NCBI GenBank assembly: GCA_044237845.1
Contig: JBIIEL010000004.1
Span: forward strand, 10,148 to 74,147
Length of the DNA stretch: 64,000 bases
Origin: QFOX01 sp044237845
Lineage (GTDB): Bacteria; Pseudomonadota; Alphaproteobacteria; Rickettsiales; UBA3002
Direction: 5' to 3'
In this document: in pieces, positions 40,675 through 49,098 of the stretch
Layout: each line of letters opens with the position of its first letter
Numbering within the stretch: the first letter of the stretch is position 1
The notes under the pieces: generated by a model
The model's database searches: none
Told to the model about the DNA's origin: nothing
The model's input: the letters and a program-made list of their open reading frames with translations, nothing else
Program-made: the position numbers and the translations under genes

Positions 40675-43600
40675 ATGCCACAGACCCTCAGTGAAAATAC
40701 GCTCAAAACGGAGCGGAACATTCTGGCGCTTCTGGAGCAATCCGGACTGGCTGGCGAGCGCGCAACCATCGACACGCTGGATGGCGTCTATACCAATATC
40801 CAAAAATCCCTTCAAACGGGGCGGCCATTAACCAAGCAACAGCTGATCACCGCGCAACAAACAATCATGGATGTTGCTAAGAGTAAGCTGGAATACGCTG
40901 CAACGTTAGGTGCCAATGAGGTTTCCGCCGCGGGCTTCAAAAGCGTCAACGCGCTGCGTCAGGCCAACGCGCAGCTGATGGCATTGAACGAGCTGAATTC
41001 AGTGAATTATCCGGAGGAATCCCGGATTGAAACGGCCTATCCTGCCAAGGAAAATCTGTATTCACCGGAACAGGCAAAAGAGTTGTTGCGGATTGCAGGC
41101 GAATATAAATCCGGAAAATATGCCGATAACTCTATTATCGTCGTCGAGTTCGGCGCCCATGTTGAACATTGCGTGAAGTATGATCTGCCCATCAATCAGG
41201 CCGCGCTGAAAGAAGCCAATGGCGAAATCAACAAGGTGAATGATCTGCGCGCAGCGGATGCGAAAATTCTGGATACGCACGATGCGAGCTTCGTTATCAA
41301 TCCAAGCCAGCTTGAGGAGGTTGAGCGCACACAGGTGCGCAATGATTCTATCCGCACGCTTCAACAGTTGAATTTAGATGTGCGTGAACCATTTGTACCT
41401 TCCCCATTCATGACCAAAGACCAAAATGGGCGGCCTGTCCAGGTTGGAGTCACAGCGGTAAACCGTGATCCGGAGACAGGTGAAATCACTTCTGTTGAGT
41501 ACATCAACCCCAAAGACAGTGGCGACCGACATGCCGTGCAAAAATTTGCGGTTAAGGAGGGGGTCTTGGTTCTGCCGACCAGCACCATTCCCGAAGCTTC
41601 GGAGCTGGCCGGAAAAGTAAGCACCATCACGCATGGTGAACACAACATCAGCCTCGCACAATTTGATCAGGTGCTGAAAGAAACGCATGCATGGTACGAG
41701 AAAAAAGGCCTTGTTCCGGATATTTACAACAGTAACACCAGCAAATTTCCGTATGATTCGGCTAAAGATACGTTCGGTAGCCACGAGACGGATGCGCCGG
41801 GCGTTTATCGCCGTGCCGGTGGTATGCAGGAAATATTGATTGTGCGCGGAAAATCGGGGGAAGCCATCGCATTCAGCGGGGTATCAGAGCATGTTGGCAC
41901 ACAGTATGGCGAAGGTGAAGTTATTTTGCGGAGAGAAAATGATGGGCGGTGGCGTAAATTAGATGCTGGCTATGCGCATGAAAACTTACGCAACCCCGAT
42001 GGCAGCCCTATCGATTGGAAAGCGGTTGCGACTGTATCGACCGATGCCATTAAGGCTCCACTCCTCGCCGGCCATGAAAGTGGGCAGGAAGGAAATATTG
42101 CTGCCGCCAAGACCGTCACCGAAGCCCGCCAACGTGCGCTGAGTAAACTACAAAATGACCTCAGCAATACTGTGATGACCGCAGATAGCCGCTTTCTTTT
42201 TAACCCAAAAAATACGCAGCGGGGAGGCTTCGGCAGCCAGTACACATTCACCGCGGCGAGTGATAGCCGCAGCGATGCCTCCACCCATAACGCGGCGGAT
42301 GGTGCGCCACTTGGGATGACGACCAACATCACTGCTTCATATAACGCGGGCGATGGAATGGGGACAGCGAACATGGCGCCCACTTCACCTTCGCTGCCGC
42401 CGCTTGAGAATACGCCGGTTTTGTATGATCCGCCGCTGACAGAGGCTCTAGCCGCGCAGCGTGCGTTGCAGGAAGTACAGACTAAAAATCAGCATTCTAC
42501 GACACCGGTTGCGGGAATATCAGGTGAGCACGCCAATACGATCATGCAGTGGGTGGTGCATCGCACCCGTACGGCGCTATTGAATGAAGAGCGCATGAGC
42601 AACCCAGAATCGCACGTATCGCTTGAGGAATTTTTTGCGAGCGAAGACGTGATGCCGGAACGTTGCGTGAAAGCCTTATCGCTCGCCGCTCCCCAGACGA
42701 GTCGCGGTTGGGAAATCGAGACTTTCCGTCACCAAACCGATCGATTGTTAAAGAATGGTCATGCAGGGCATGCGTTTCTGGTGGCGGCACTTCCTGTTAC
42801 AACCCCGGCGGGTACGGTAGAAAAATCCTATTACCTCATCGACCCCACCTTCCGCCAATTCACAAAGCGCGACAATCCTGACCCATGGGTACAGGCAATG
42901 ATCAAAACTCCGGAAGGGCACGCGCTCGTTCAGGGCTTGTTGACGCATGGTTATATGCCGCTTACCGAGCAAACGGCAGAAATTTACCTCGGAAGCCATG
43001 TCAAGATTGCCGAAGAAAAGGCGCAATCCCCGAAGCCATCACCGGAGGTAAAAGGCCGTGCGTTGGAGCTGCTGAGAACGGAATCGTATGCTAGCATGTA
43101 TGATTTTGGTGACGATTTTCTAGAGGTGGGTGGGCACCGCATCGATCTGCGCTCCCCGCAGATGGTGGCCGGTGTCAGCGATGTGATGGCTACATCGCAT
43201 GTTCCGGCAGCCACCGCGGCAACAACCACCGCCCATAATGCGACGGGAGCGAGCACGCATACGACCACGAACATGGGGGACGCATCTGGCACGACCACGC
43301 ATGTTTCGGCAGGAACAGGGATGTCGCATAGCGAGCCACATACGGGCACGACCACGGGTGGCGTTTCCGGTCATGCGCCAAACGTTGCTTATAGCAGTGT
43401 AACGCCGGGGACGACTACCACCGCCCATACGTTCAATGTGGGTGGTACATCGGCAATGGTTGGAGCTGTGATGTTGCCGCAGGGCGGCGTAGGCCGCAGT
43501 TTCCAGGAAACGATGCGTAGTTTCTTTGATGGCACGGGCCTGCAGGCGTTGCCGTTACCCGCCCAGGCGCTGCCGTTGCCCGCCCAGGCGCTGCCGTTGC

Positions 43601-45171
43601 CTGCGAACGAGCATAACGCCTCTGCGCCGATGGCAACGCAGGATAAGAAGGCGACGACGTCCGCTGCGGTGATGGTGGACCATCACGTGGTGAACGGCGT
43701 TGGTGTTGCGATGTCGGTGCGCGAGTGGCAAGCTATCGATGAGAAGCGCAAGGCAGGGCAAAGCGTTTCGGCTGCAGAATATACGGCAGCGGCGCTGAAT
43801 AGCGGCTCCACCGCAATGAGCGCGGCAGGCTTGAGCCTTGACGACATGGCCGCGCAGGGGCTTGCAAAGATAGCACCGAAGTTGGCACGTGGTGGTGGCC
43901 CGCTGGTTCAGGTCGCCCTTTCGGTGCCGATGCTGATGTCTGCGTATAAGACAGGCGATACGCAAACCATCGGCGCGGCGACCTGGGGCATCGGTGGTGG
44001 CATCGCTGCCGGTGTTGCCGGGCAGATGCTGATTCCTATCCCGGTCGTTGGATTCGTGGCCGGTGTGGTGGTGGGTGACGGAGCCGCAAAAATCGGCGGG
44101 CTGGTAAATACCATCGCCTATAACGACGACCCGGCCAAGCGCGAGGCGGCCAAGGCAGAGCTGCTAGAACTCGGCTATGATTATGCTGCCTCGCCAGGGG
44201 GGCCAATCAATCTACTTGGGGCCGCGACGTCCTCTATCGGCCGCGCGGTGACAGCGCTCGGGCAGGTGACACATTATGGCGGGCAGAAGCTCGATGAGTT
44301 GGCCGATTTTGGTAAAGAGCAATGCGACAAGCATCTGCCCAAAGTCGTATCAACTGTGGCCAAGGGCCTCATCACCTATTCCACAACACTCACCAGCACT
44401 ACGCTGAAAGTGGCGGGTAAGACAGTCGAAGCAGTAGGTGAGATTGTGGACCATGGCGGGAAAGCCGCGGAATATATTGGCCATAAAGCAAACGATGCTG
44501 TGGAATATATCGCACAGGGTGTGACGAAAACGGCCAAGGAAATTTACCATCATCCGGAAAAAGCAGTTGCCATTATCACGACCCACACAAAGAGTGCGGC
44601 GCATACCGTAGTCAATGGTGTCAAAACAATCGGGAATGATATCAGCACGGCGGCGCAAGATACGTACGCAAGCTGCAAGAAAGAAGTCATGTCGTGGTTT
44701 GAAACGGATAGCGATAAGCGTTGGCAGGCAACGCTCACCGACCTTGAGAAAAAAGGCTGGGGCAAGCATGTCGGCAATCATGATAACCATATTACGCTGG
44801 ATGAGCTGAAGAAAACTTTCAAGGATAAGGGCATTGCCTTTAACTCGCTCGATAAGAATGGCGATGGCATCAGCGGCAAGGAGATTACGGATGCGCTACA
44901 CCCCGCACAGAAACCTGCCCCCGACAAACAATGGCAGGCAACGCTTGTCGCGCTAGAGAAAAGTGGTTGGGGGAAATATCTCGGCAACCATGACAACCAT
45001 ATCACGCTGGATGAGGTGAAGAAAACCCTCGCTGCGCATGGGGTGGCGTTCGACAATAAGTCGCTCGATAAAAATGGCAACGGTATCGAGGCGAAAGAGA
45101 TTGCAGATGCGCTGAATGCGCATGGCGTTGCCCATCACGGCGCGAAGAAGCCGACCACTGGCCGCGCATAG
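40675..45171 (+). CDS. 1498-residue multidomain protein: transglutaminase/papain-like triad, glycine-rich hydrophobic segment, EF-hand-like repeats
   Basis: Not a recognised family. Order: a helical N-terminal region (1-610); a domain with C664 (ERCVKAL), H699 (GHAFLVA) and D723 (YYLIDPTF), arranged as in transglutaminase-like cysteine enzymes; a Thr/His/Gly-rich linker (about 840-915); three ALPLPAQ repeats (about 957-977); a glycine-rich hydrophobic stretch (about 1101-1143, PIPVVGFVAGVVVGDGA) able to insert in a membrane; a helical part; and two C-terminal modules (about 1346-1482) with KKGWGKHVGNHDNHITLDEL and SLDKNGDGISGKEI, which are calcium-loop-like. There is no signal peptide, so it is cytoplasmic or exported by a type I, IV or VI-like route. 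It could be an effector or toxin (inference). The next two genes are related to it. Confidence 0.65.
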   Translation: MPQTLSENTLKTERNILALLEQSGLAGERATIDTLDGVYTNIQKSLQTGRPLTKQQLITAQQTIMDVAKSKLEYAATLGANEVSAAGFKSVNALRQANAQLMALNELNSVNYPEESRIETAYPAKENLYSPEQAKELLRIAGEYKSGKYADNSIIVVEFGAHVEHCVKYDLPINQAALKEANGEINKVNDLRAADAKILDTHDASFVINPSQLEEVERTQVRNDSIRTLQQLNLDVREPFVPSPFMTKDQNGRPVQVGVTAVNRDPETGEITSVEYINPKDSGDRHAVQKFAVKEGVLVLPTSTIPEASELAGKVSTITHGEHNISLAQFDQVLKETHAWYEKKGLVPDIYNSNTSKFPYDSAKDTFGSHETDAPGVYRRAGGMQEILIVRGKSGEAIAFSGVSEHVGTQYGEGEVILRRENDGRWRKLDAGYAHENLRNPDGSPIDWKAVATVSTDAIKAPLLAGHESGQEGNIAAAKTVTEARQRALSKLQNDLSNTVMTADSRFLFNPKNTQRGGFGSQYTFTAASDSRSDASTHNAADGAPLGMTTNITASYNAGDGMGTANMAPTSPSLPPLENTPVLYDPPLTEALAAQRALQEVQTKNQHSTTPVAGISGEHANTIMQWVVHRTRTALLNEERMSNPESHVSLEEFFASEDVMPERCVKALSLAAPQTSRGWEIETFRHQTDRLLKNGHAGHAFLVAALPVTTPAGTVEKSYYLIDPTFRQFTKRDNPDPWVQAMIKTPEGHALVQGLLTHGYMPLTEQTAEIYLGSHVKIAEEKAQSPKPSPEVKGRALELLRTESYASMYDFGDDFLEVGGHRIDLRSPQMVAGVSDVMATSHVPAATAATTTAHNATGASTHTTTNMGDASGTTTHVSAGTGMSHSEPHTGTTTGGVSGHAPNVAYSSVTPGTTTTAHTFNVGGTSAMVGAVMLPQGGVGRSFQETMRSFFDGTGLQALPLPAQALPLPAQALPLPANEHNASAPMATQDKKATTSAAVMVDHHVVNGVGVAMSVREWQAIDEKRKAGQSVSAAEYTAAALNSGSTAMSAAGLSLDDMAAQGLAKIAPKLARGGGPLVQVALSVPMLMSAYKTGDTQTIGAATWGIGGGIAAGVAGQMLIPIPVVGFVAGVVVGDGAAKIGGLVNTIAYNDDPAKREAAKAELLELGYDYAASPGGPINLLGAATSSIGRAVTALGQVTHYGGQKLDELADFGKEQCDKHLPKVVSTVAKGLITYSTTLTSTTLKVAGKTVEAVGEIVDHGGKAAEYIGHKANDAVEYIAQGVTKTAKEIYHHPEKAVAIITTHTKSAAHTVVNGVKTIGNDISTAAQDTYASCKKEVMSWFETDSDKRWQATLTDLEKKGWGKHVGNHDNHITLDELKKTFKDKGIAFNSLDKNGDGISGKEITDALHPAQKPAPDKQWQATLVALEKSGWGKYLGNHDNHITLDEVKKTLAAHGVAFDNKSLDKNGNGIEAKEIADALNAHGVAHHGAKKPTTGRA
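43543..43605 (+). repeat. Three tandem 21-bp repeats encoding ALPLPAQ
   Basis: CAGGCG(T/C)TGCCGTT(A/G)CC and its continuation occur three times head to tail (43543, 43564, 43585) with few substitutions. They keep the frame and give QALPLPA units in the linker before the hydrophobic segment. Near-identity suggests recent slippage expansion. Confidence 0.85.
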
Positions 45172-45197
45172 AGATCGAGCTGACTAGGCTGGGATTC

Positions 45198-45229
45198 TTA
45201 ACCTTAAATTAAGGCTTCGCTGCTACACT
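45198..45229 (+). promoter_or_regulatory. CtrA-like box and promoter of the short paralogue
   Basis: TTAA (45198-45201), seven bases, TTAA (45209-45212), nine bases, GCTACACT (45222-45229), exactly the geometry of the promoter at 40609. The first ATG in frame is at 45236, only 7 bases after the -10-like element, so a transcript would start on or next to the ATG and be leaderless. Confidence 0.6.
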
Positions 45230-45361
45230 GGGGTGATGGACGAGAACCAACAACCGCTGGATACCCACCCGGCGCTGACAGAGCCGCTGCTGGATGATGC
45301 GCTGGCGGCAGAGCAGGCGTTTGCGGTGGCCAAGGTGGCGAATGAATAAGCTGAAGCACTG

Positions 45362-46174
45362 GTGGCTGGAATTTCGCCTGCGGAAGCCGACAAGTTGCTG
45401 CAATGGATCATTCGCCGCACAGAGCAGGGGTTGCTGAGTAAATATCGGCAAAACGAAAAAGAGAATGGCATTCGACAAACTCCGCTATGTGCCGTGAACT
45501 ATTTTAATGACCCCGGATATGCGGGCGGGGTATGCGTCCGCGCAGGGAAAATGATTGCCGCTCAGTCTGAGAGGATGATGGGCATGGAGACCTTTCGGCA
45601 TTTCACACATGCGCTGCTTCAGGATTATTACACCCCGCATGTATTTTCAGTGGTGGCTTTGCCGATTCTGGGGGATGGCGGCACGGTCGAAACGCAATAT
45701 TACCTGCTTGATCCCACTTTTCGTCAATTTTGTGGGCGTGACGACCATGACCCGTGGGTGCGGGAAATGATTGCCACGGAGGAAGGCCGTGCCTTCACCC
45801 AGCTTTTGCTAAAACAGGGCTATGCGCCTTTGAGTGAGCGCACGGCAGAGATTTATCTCGATGCGCATGTGAAAAGTGTGGAGCCCTTGAATGGCAGAAG
45901 GCCGCTCAATACGCCGCAGATTAAAGGTCATGCGCTGGAGTTGTTGGCAAAGGCGTCTTTAGATAAGTCTAACTGGTTTGAGCAGGACGATCCCATCAAA
46001 TACAAGATTGACCTACGCACCCCGCAGATGGTGGCAGATGAGGTGGCTGTGAGTGCGCTGGCGGAAAAATATGCGCCACTGCCGCAAAAGCGGGTTGCGC
46101 GCGGTGGCGGGTTGGAAGGTTTGGTCACTGCTCCAGCGCCTGTATCCGGCGTGGCTGTCCCCGCGCCGAAATAA
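45362..46174 (+). CDS. Short paralogue of the triad domain, 5' end cut by an in-frame ochre codon
   Basis: From a GTG at 45362 the frame encodes 270 residues related to residues 610-860 of the preceding protein: QWIIRRTEQGLL, METFRHFTHALL, QYYLLDPTFRQF and HDPWVREMIATEEGRAFTQ. C58, H93 and D117 keep the same spacing as C664, H699 and D723. The homologous reading frame starts at the ATG 45236 (MDENQQPLDTHPALTEPLL) but has TAA at 45347-45349. The visible protein is therefore either a downstream restart or a recent pseudogene product. It lacks the EF-hand-like and hydrophobic parts. No signal peptide. Confidence 0.6.
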   Translation: MAGISPAEADKLLQWIIRRTEQGLLSKYRQNEKENGIRQTPLCAVNYFNDPGYAGGVCVRAGKMIAAQSERMMGMETFRHFTHALLQDYYTPHVFSVVALPILGDGGTVETQYYLLDPTFRQFCGRDDHDPWVREMIATEEGRAFTQLLLKQGYAPLSERTAEIYLDAHVKSVEPLNGRRPLNTPQIKGHALELLAKASLDKSNWFEQDDPIKYKIDLRTPQMVADEVAVSALAEKYAPLPQKRVARGGGLEGLVTAPAPVSGVAVPAPK

Positions 46175-46479
46175 TTTATTATTTATTTTCAGCGGCATGC
46201 GTATTTTTATGCAGGCCATTTGGGCACTGAATGTCCCAGTTCCTTAACAAAATTCTCTCAAAAATAATGCAATGTTAACCGAATCGTAACCTCCCGTTAG
46301 CGGTTCCTTAACCTCTGTCTGCTAGACCGGGGATGTAAGCAAATTTCACAACATTTGAAATAACGTTTGCAAAAATTTTAGCAAAAAAGGGTCAGGAAGA
46401 CCCGCCTACGCAGAGAATTCACCAACTAAAAGGATCGCCTATTCGACCCCCCATCAACCCCTAACAGAAGGAGACTGTC
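46175..46479 (+). promoter_or_regulatory. CtrA-like boxes and long leader before the 786-residue gene
   Basis: TTAA-N7-GTAAC (46275-46290) is followed by TTAG-N7-TTAACC (46297-46313), nine bases and GCTAGACC (46321-46328). This repeats the geometry of the two upstream promoters and doubles the box. The transcript would have a leader of about 145 bases containing an AT-rich run and a small hairpin GGGTC-aggaa-GACCC (about 46390-46404), ending in an AGAAGGAGA ribosome-binding site before the ATG. Confidence 0.55.
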
Positions 46480-48840
46480 ATGTCCTACACTTCTGAGCAA
46501 AAAACATCGGTGCAAGTCATTATCAACCATATGAAGCATTCCCCGCAAACGGCGGCCTATGCGAAGCAGTTCCAGCAGATGCTGGATGCAAACCAAACCC
46601 TCCCCGACAGCCATATTGAAGACGTATTGAAAGCCGTGCAAGGCGAAAAAGTGGGCTATAAAAGCGCGCTCATCGCCCTCGCACAGCGCAATCGCTATAC
46701 GGAAAGTGCCGGGCGCCTGCTCGGCGCAACGGTGCGGATGACGGGTAACGCAGAGGCCTATCAGTCGTTACAAGTCGAGCTCATGCGGGCGTCCATCAGC
46801 CCGCAGCCGGTAGTGACGCCAGGCAATGTTGACCGTGCGATTAAACAGATGGATATCGATATCGCGGCGGAAACCCACCCGGAGATTGCCAACAGCCTGC
46901 GTGCCACACGAGGGGCGCTGGTGCAGCTGCGCACCTATGCGCAGGCTGAAATGCGTGGGCGGACATTCCTCATCAGCCTCGAACCGCTGATTGATTTCAA
47001 CGAGCGCAAGGCAGAACATGCGAGTGTTCTGGCTGCAAAACGCGAACATGTGGAGGAGCGCAGCAAAGAGCGTACAAAAGAGCGCGAGCAATATGCCGAG
47101 CCGCATGCGGAAGTACATCTACCTGAGGCACATATGGAGCGTGCAAAAGAGCATGTCGAAATGCATATGCCGCATATCCATACCGTGCATCGCGAGACAG
47201 TGCATGCGCCGACGCTCAACCTTGAGAGCGAGCCGCGGGTCTATAAGCCGGGGCTGAAAAGAGCAGTTCGGTATGTCAACAAAGACGTGCGTGCGGAACT
47301 GCATTATGAGATGGAGCAGCTTTCGCGGCGCGCACTGCAGCAAAGCATGCACCATATGCTTTTCAGCAACGCGGAGCAACATGCGGTCAGTCAATTTACG
47401 AAAGTGGAGTCGCACACTAACACGACTCATTCTGCTAAGTCTAAGCGCAACTATGCGATTGAGCATGGGCATGTGGAGCGCGCGCCACTGCAAAAAACTA
47501 CTCCTGTACTGCGTAAGCATGTGGAGGCAAAGCCGCATGTGATGACCAAAGAAGAGCGCATTGATGCGATTATCGCAGAGCGCCACCCTGAGCCGAAGAC
47601 ATCACTCGGCAAACTGGATAGAAAAGCAGGAAAGGTGCTTGGTGTGGCGACGATTACCGTCAACACCGCTGCGTCGATTACAGCAGCATTGCAGGGTGAT
47701 TATGACAAAGCCCGCCAATATGCGGGTGTAGCCGCGGCTAACACAGTCATCGAGGCAGCGCAGAGCGACCGCGTGTGGCAAGCGCTTGCCAACGCCACTG
47801 GTAAATTGGTGAACCAAAAAGCTGGAAAAATGGTCCAGGCTGTCGGTGGAAAAATTCCGGTGGTGGGTGCGGTGGTCGGTGTCGGCTTCGGATTGTATAA
47901 CATCGGCAATGAAATTTATAAAGCAACCCAGGGCGAATCAAACTGGCAGAAAGTGACGAGCACTTCACTCTCTGCAGTAGCCGGAGTTGCGGGTGGGTTT
48001 GTCGGTTTTGGTGCGGGTGAGGCGCTGCAGGAAGGCGTGCACTGGGGCACAAAAGCGGCATTCGGCGAGAAAAATGCTGCCTACCATTGTGCGACGGTGG
48101 ATCTTGCCATCACTGCCTATGAGGTAGGTAAGGGGGCGGTCGACGCTCATCGCCACATTAAAGATCCTACCAAGCAATGGGAGCCGATTCTCGCCGACCT
48201 CGAGAAGAAAGGGTGGGGTAAACATGTGGGCAATGGCGATGCTAAAGTCACCCGCGATGAGTTGAGCGCAACGCTAGCAAAAAATGGCCTTACGCTCGGC
48301 ATGCTGGATCGGGATAAGAACGGTGTCAGTGGCAAAGAGATCAGCGACGGGCTCTATCTGCAAGCGCAGCTGAAAGATCTCGAAGCCAAGGGTTGCGGCA
48401 AATATGTAGGCAATGGCGATGCGCGCATCGGTGCGGGTGAACTCATCAGCACCTTCGCCAAAAAGGGTGTGCGGATGGAGTCGGTCGATAAAAACCATGA
48501 CGGCAAATTCAGCGCGCGTGAGTTGAGCGATGCGTTGCAACCGATCGCCAAAGCGCAGCAGCAGGCCGTGGCGGTAAAACGCCCTGCGCCGGACGTAGGC
48601 GCGGCGCTGCAGTCGCATCTGGCTGAGCTGGAGGCCAAGGGTTGGGGTAAATTCATCGGCAATGGCGATACGAAAATCGCGCTCGATGAAATCAAGAACG
48701 CCTTCGCCAAAAGCGGCGTGAAGCTCGACAGCATCGACAAAAACCATGATGGCAGCATCACCGGGCGTGAGATTACCGATGCGTTGGCACCAACCGTGGT
48801 GGCGTATAACAAGGCACATGCGGGTCGTCAGGGACGGTAG
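46480..48840 (+). CDS. 786-residue protein with His-rich segment, glycine-rich hydrophobic segments and EF-hand-like repeats
   Basis: Not a recognised family. A helical N-terminal region (1-170); a His/Glu/Met/Lys-rich stretch (about 175-245, with HLPEAHMERAKEHVEMHMPH), possibly metal-binding; another charged helical part; glycine-rich hydrophobic stretches at about 457-477 (KIPVVGAVVGVGFGLYNIG) and about 497-517 (SAVAGVAGGFVGFGAGEAL); and three C-terminal modules (about 566-770) with KKGWGKHVGNGDAKVTRDEL and DKNHDGSITGREITDAL. The hydrophobic-then-repeat layout is shared with the 1498-residue protein, but the Cys-His-Asp domain is absent. No signal peptide. It ends just before a palindromic element. 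Confidence 0.65.
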   Translation: MSYTSEQKTSVQVIINHMKHSPQTAAYAKQFQQMLDANQTLPDSHIEDVLKAVQGEKVGYKSALIALAQRNRYTESAGRLLGATVRMTGNAEAYQSLQVELMRASISPQPVVTPGNVDRAIKQMDIDIAAETHPEIANSLRATRGALVQLRTYAQAEMRGRTFLISLEPLIDFNERKAEHASVLAAKREHVEERSKERTKEREQYAEPHAEVHLPEAHMERAKEHVEMHMPHIHTVHRETVHAPTLNLESEPRVYKPGLKRAVRYVNKDVRAELHYEMEQLSRRALQQSMHHMLFSNAEQHAVSQFTKVESHTNTTHSAKSKRNYAIEHGHVERAPLQKTTPVLRKHVEAKPHVMTKEERIDAIIAERHPEPKTSLGKLDRKAGKVLGVATITVNTAASITAALQGDYDKARQYAGVAAANTVIEAAQSDRVWQALANATGKLVNQKAGKMVQAVGGKIPVVGAVVGVGFGLYNIGNEIYKATQGESNWQKVTSTSLSAVAGVAGGFVGFGAGEALQEGVHWGTKAAFGEKNAAYHCATVDLAITAYEVGKGAVDAHRHIKDPTKQWEPILADLEKKGWGKHVGNGDAKVTRDELSATLAKNGLTLGMLDRDKNGVSGKEISDGLYLQAQLKDLEAKGCGKYVGNGDARIGAGELISTFAKKGVRMESVDKNHDGKFSARELSDALQPIAKAQQQAVAVKRPAPDVGAALQSHLAELEAKGWGKFIGNGDTKIALDEIKNAFAKSGVKLDSIDKNHDGSITGREITDALAPTVVAYNKAHAGRQGR

Positions 48841-48848
48841 ACTTCGCC

Positions 48849-48968
48849 AAAACGCATTTTAGTGAAGAATCTGGTTGTCGACATCTATCCTCGAACGCTC
48901 CGTAGCGCTGCTATGCCTCGGTTCTGCGGGAGATTTCTTCGCGCGCTTCCCTCACTAAAATGCGTTTT
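48849..48968. repeat. About 120-bp palindromic element, copy D (17-bp perfect arms)
   Basis: AAAACGCATTTTAGTGA (48849-48865) and TCACTAAAATGCGTTTT (48952-48968) are perfect reverse complements. The core contains CCGTAGCGCTGCTATG and CGGTTCTGCGG, shared in part with copies A and C. It lies 9 bp after the stop of the 786-residue gene and may terminate or stabilise its transcript. Confidence 0.8.
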
Positions 48969-49002
48969 GATCACAGTCTCATCTGCCGGAATCACTGCCA
49001 CA

Positions 49003-49040
49003 TGCGCCGGGCGCGATACGTTATTCACAGCCCCGGCGCA
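49003..49040. promoter_or_regulatory. Inverted repeat upstream of the efflux operon
   Basis: TGCGCCGGG (49003-49011) and CCCCGGCGCA (49031-49040) can pair around a 19-base centre. It sits 59 bp before the adaptor gene, a plausible operator or leader hairpin. No regulator gene is adjacent. Confidence 0.35.
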
Positions 49041-49098
49041 GCTTGAGTTGTAAGGGAAACTCTAGTACACAGCAGAAAACAAGGTGTGTAGAGGGTTC

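Noticed and set aside
43195..43430. Thr/His/Gly-rich stretch as a separate collagen-like or phage-fibre gene
   Set aside because: It is in frame within the 1498-residue protein, has no start of its own and reads as a flexible linker.
40675..48840. Prophage or type VI secretion cluster
   Set aside because: No capsid, portal, terminase, integrase, sheath, VgrG or PAAR motifs were seen near the large proteins.
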